Below, in pieces: positions 61,906 through 64,000 of a DNA stretch of 64,000 nucleotides. Source of the DNA: Motacilla alba alba (Eukaryota > Chordata > Aves > Passeriformes > Motacillidae); contig NC_052019.1 of assembly GCF_015832195.1 (NCBI RefSeq), forward strand, positions 43,713,016 to 43,777,015, given 5' to 3'. Each line of letters opens with the position of its first letter. The stretch's first letter is position 1. Both the position numbers and the translations under genes were made by a program. Under the pieces are notes generated by a model that was given only the letters and a program-made list of their open reading frames with translations, was not told the origin of the DNA and did not search any database.

Positions 61906-63244
61906 ATTTTCCTTCCCCAGCCTGTGGCTGTGGTTGCACATTCATAAGACTTGTGTTCTTTTGTCACATATCAGAAGCAGGGGACCATTGGCTAGCACAA
62001 AAATTTTCACTGTGTTTAAGTATTCTGGGGATTTAAATTTATAATTGTGATTCCATATAATGTACAACTTCATATGGAAAAACCTCTTTAATTTTTCAGT
62101 TTGGTTTAGAATATGTTAATCCATTTTGTTCCCATTATATGTTGCCATTGGATAATAATGGCTTGGTTTAATTTGTGACATTATTTTTTTAGGAAATTGT
62201 CTTCACTGTGGAAAGCTGACGTGATATTATGGTGAAACAAAACCTGCTATGTCCAGCTTGACATTTTAGGTCTGGCTGTTTTCTGTATTGGCTGATGTGT
62301 ATGGAGGGAAAGGAAAGGAATTCACCTTGGTTTTGAGTGTAGATGCATTGAAAAAGCACTGTTGATTTATGCCATACATTCAGACAGGTTTTTCAGTATT
62401 CCATTGAAATTTCAAGACTTTCAGGAGAGAGTGAAATAGGGTTATTTGTCTGTAAAGATAGATTCATTATGTTATTTTTTCACAGCTTCCCGCTACTGAT
62501 CTGCTCAACTGCCAGGTGCAAGCAGCCACTGATGTCTGATAGTTAATAAGCATTTGCTAATTTGCTAATCAGCTACTACAGAATGCAGCTAGGGCCAGAC
62601 ACAGTAGTGACAGCATAGCAGCAGCTGATCAGGAGTCTTGGAGGTAACTGGTTTTCTCCTGGGAGGGGAGCAGAAAGAGGGCTGGTTAGCTGCCTGATGG
62701 TAGCTGTGATCTGAGACACTGATTGTCTGTGGTTAGCAGTGGTGACTTTCTCATTCCAGCATAAATGGAGCAGCAGTGGTGTGATCTGGAGCTGAGATCA
62801 AGTAGAGAACTCCATTTAAAGACTTCTGAGCAAGCTGTAGACAATGAACTTGATCAGATGCAGTGAATACCACTGAGTGGCTTCTGCTTCCCTACTAGCT
62901 TTTGTCTGATGAGATAGAACAGGGACACTGCTTTGCTACGGTGCTCTCTGCTCCCCATTTCACACCTTGTCTTTGCCTTGAGAAATTCCCAGGCCAGCTG
63001 TCTCTGGGCTGTCTGGCATGCAGATGCCCTTTTGCAAAACTATGAATTCGAACCTGCCCAGAGGAGCTCTTTAAGAGATGTTATTAGCTTAGTTAAAGTC
63101 AGTTTGACATTCTTTGAACAGACGTGTTATGAGAGGCTGATGGTCTGTATTCCTGTACTTCTGCTTAGAACTTGAAATTCATCTCTGCCCATGCACGCAT
63201 GGTTTGTTTTCAAATGCTCACAAATGAATATTTTATTAGGTAGC

Positions 63245-63488
63245 TGTGGCCAATTGCTGCAGGATGGCCTTTGATAAGCGGCGTGGCCAAGCGGCGTTAG
63301 CTGTGTTGGCAGAGCCCTCTGCTGGGAGCACAGCCTGTGCCAGCAGCAGTCGGTCCTGCGGCCAGTGCCACCCGCTTCTCCCAAATGCCATCAGCCAGAC
63401 CCCTCTCGGCTCTGTGGTGTCCCACCAGCTGCCTGCTCCAGTGGCCAAGGGGTTTCTCTTCATCCCACAGACCCTGTGGAGCTCACTT

Positions 63489-63491
<3 letters not shown>
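63245..63491. other. GC-rich block of unknown nature
   Basis: About 245 bases, clearly richer in G and C than the flanks, run directly into a T29 tract. Near its start the word AAGCGGCG occurs twice (63276-63300), and GTGGCCAAGCGG resembles the A box of a leucine or serine tRNA. I find no B box and no tRNA fold. Three overlapping open frames cross it, none recognisable. It may be part of an unrecognised retroelement or a small GC-rich regulatory patch. Confidence 0.4.

Positions 63492-63520
<29 letters not shown>
63492..63520 (+). repeat. Poly(T) tract, 29 bases
   Basis: Uninterrupted T run at the right edge of the GC-rich block. On the minus strand it is an A29 run that precedes the block, so it is on the wrong side to be the tail of a minus-strand retrocopy of the block. 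Confidence 0.9.
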
Positions 63521-63522
<2 letters not shown>

Positions 63523-64000
63523 CAAACCTGGTGGTGCGCTGTAAATGCTTATGTGATTTTAGGTTTTGATTTGCAAAATACAGTGGCTCTTTGAGACTAA
63601 TAAAGTTAGCCAATTACAAAATGTTTTCCTGATCCTAATCAGCATGGGAGAACCACGATGAATTTCAAAAATTGCATGTATGGATTCCAACCCTGCATGT
63701 AAATATATTTTTAAAAAAAGTACTGCTTAGTAAAACTAACTGGTCTAATTGGGCATACAGGGGGACATTCCTAAATCAAGAGCCACAGCTTTCCTTTGTC
63801 ATTGGACAGTAATGCTTCTGCTATTCAACGTTTTAGAGGAAACAGCTTTTGTGTGATAAAATACTAACTTATTGAGCATGAAGGAAAAATGTTACTACTC
63901 TTCTCTAACCTATTATGTTCAAAAGCCGGGTAAGGACTACTAGATGCATTGCCAAACCAGAATGTGCAAAGAGATATTTTCATCTGGTTAGGTCTCTAAA

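Larger units (their letters stand above)
27854..64000 (+). other. TNKS: TNKS intron 3 (5' part, runs out of the window)
   Basis: Donor GTAAGA at 27854; at least 36,147 bp follow with no acceptor-flanked stretch encoding the expected EYKKDELLEAARSGNEEK or [20 protein letters not shown]. Contents: antisense CR1 tail near 30.1 kb, T/G-rich tract at 39.96-40.10 kb, small tandem repeat at 41.7 kb, dispersed avian repeat at 42.4 kb, hairpin at 44.3 kb, antisense CR1 tail at 45.3 kb, antisense LTR at 48.6 kb, T-rich tracts at 50.2-50.4 kb, repeat-hairpin at 54.7 kb, sense CR1 tail at 55.7 kb, solo LTR at 58.7 kb, sense CR1 tail at 61.8 kb, and a GC-rich block with a T29 run at 63.3-63.5 kb. Between these, including 30.5-39.9, 50.4-54.7 and 56.1-58.6 kb, I see nothing assignable. 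Confidence 0.8.

Noticed and set aside
63276..63350. Possible leucine-tRNA-like gene suggested by GTGGCCAAGCGG
   Set aside because: No B box, no anticodon arm and no cloverleaf can be drawn; only the A-box-like word remains.
1..64000. CRISPR arrays, bacterial-style operons or phage modules
   Set aside because: No regularly spaced direct repeats and no dense coding; spliced exons, CR1 and ERV LTRs mark this as vertebrate nuclear DNA.

Overview
This window is a vertebrate, almost certainly avian, stretch of nuclear DNA holding the 5' part of one large intron-rich gene on the + strand: TNKS (tankyrase 1, a poly-ADP-ribosyltransferase with ankyrin repeats). The evidence for a bird is the dominance of CR1-type LINE fragments, together with two ERV long terminal repeats (LTRs) and a dispersed repeat of a kind I recall from bird genomes. 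The species cannot be fixed from the sequence.

Only three short coding pieces exist. The window opens inside exon 1 (1-51, in a GC- and CpG-rich setting). Exon 2 is 6881-7105 and exon 3 is 27758-27853. All three junctions fall after the first base of a codon (phase 1) and use GT-AG signals. Spliced together they read without a break through most of ankyrin-repeat cluster 1 (ARC1), one of the modules that capture substrate peptides such as those of AXIN and TRF1. Intron 1 is 6.8 kb, intron 2 is 20.7 kb, and intron 3 runs at least 36 kb to the window end without a recognisable exon 4. The catalytic PARP domain, the SAM domain and the other ankyrin clusters lie outside.

The rest is intron and old transposon debris. 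Sense CR1 tails lie near 17.6, 21.9, 55.7 and 61.8 kb; antisense CR1 pieces lie near 18.5, 30.1 and 45.3 kb. The largest insertion is an antisense CR1 at about 19.6-21.2 kb that keeps endonuclease and early reverse-transcriptase sequence but is fused directly to its 3' tail. A 674-bp solo LTR at 58674-59347 is flanked by a perfect 6-bp target-site duplication; its TATA box and polyA signal show that it lies antisense. A second, shorter antisense LTR lies near 48.6-48.9 kb. Several homopolymer tracts, short tandem duplications and two clean hairpins are also recorded.

I found no second gene, no rRNA or convincing tRNA, no CRISPR array, no operon and no sign of a novel multi-gene system. The many short open reading frames are what an AT-rich intron gives by chance. 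The most checkable observations are the intact LTR boundaries, the internally deleted CR1, two inverted repeats (44264-44302 and 54777-54811), and the open frames that continue upstream of exons 2 and 3.
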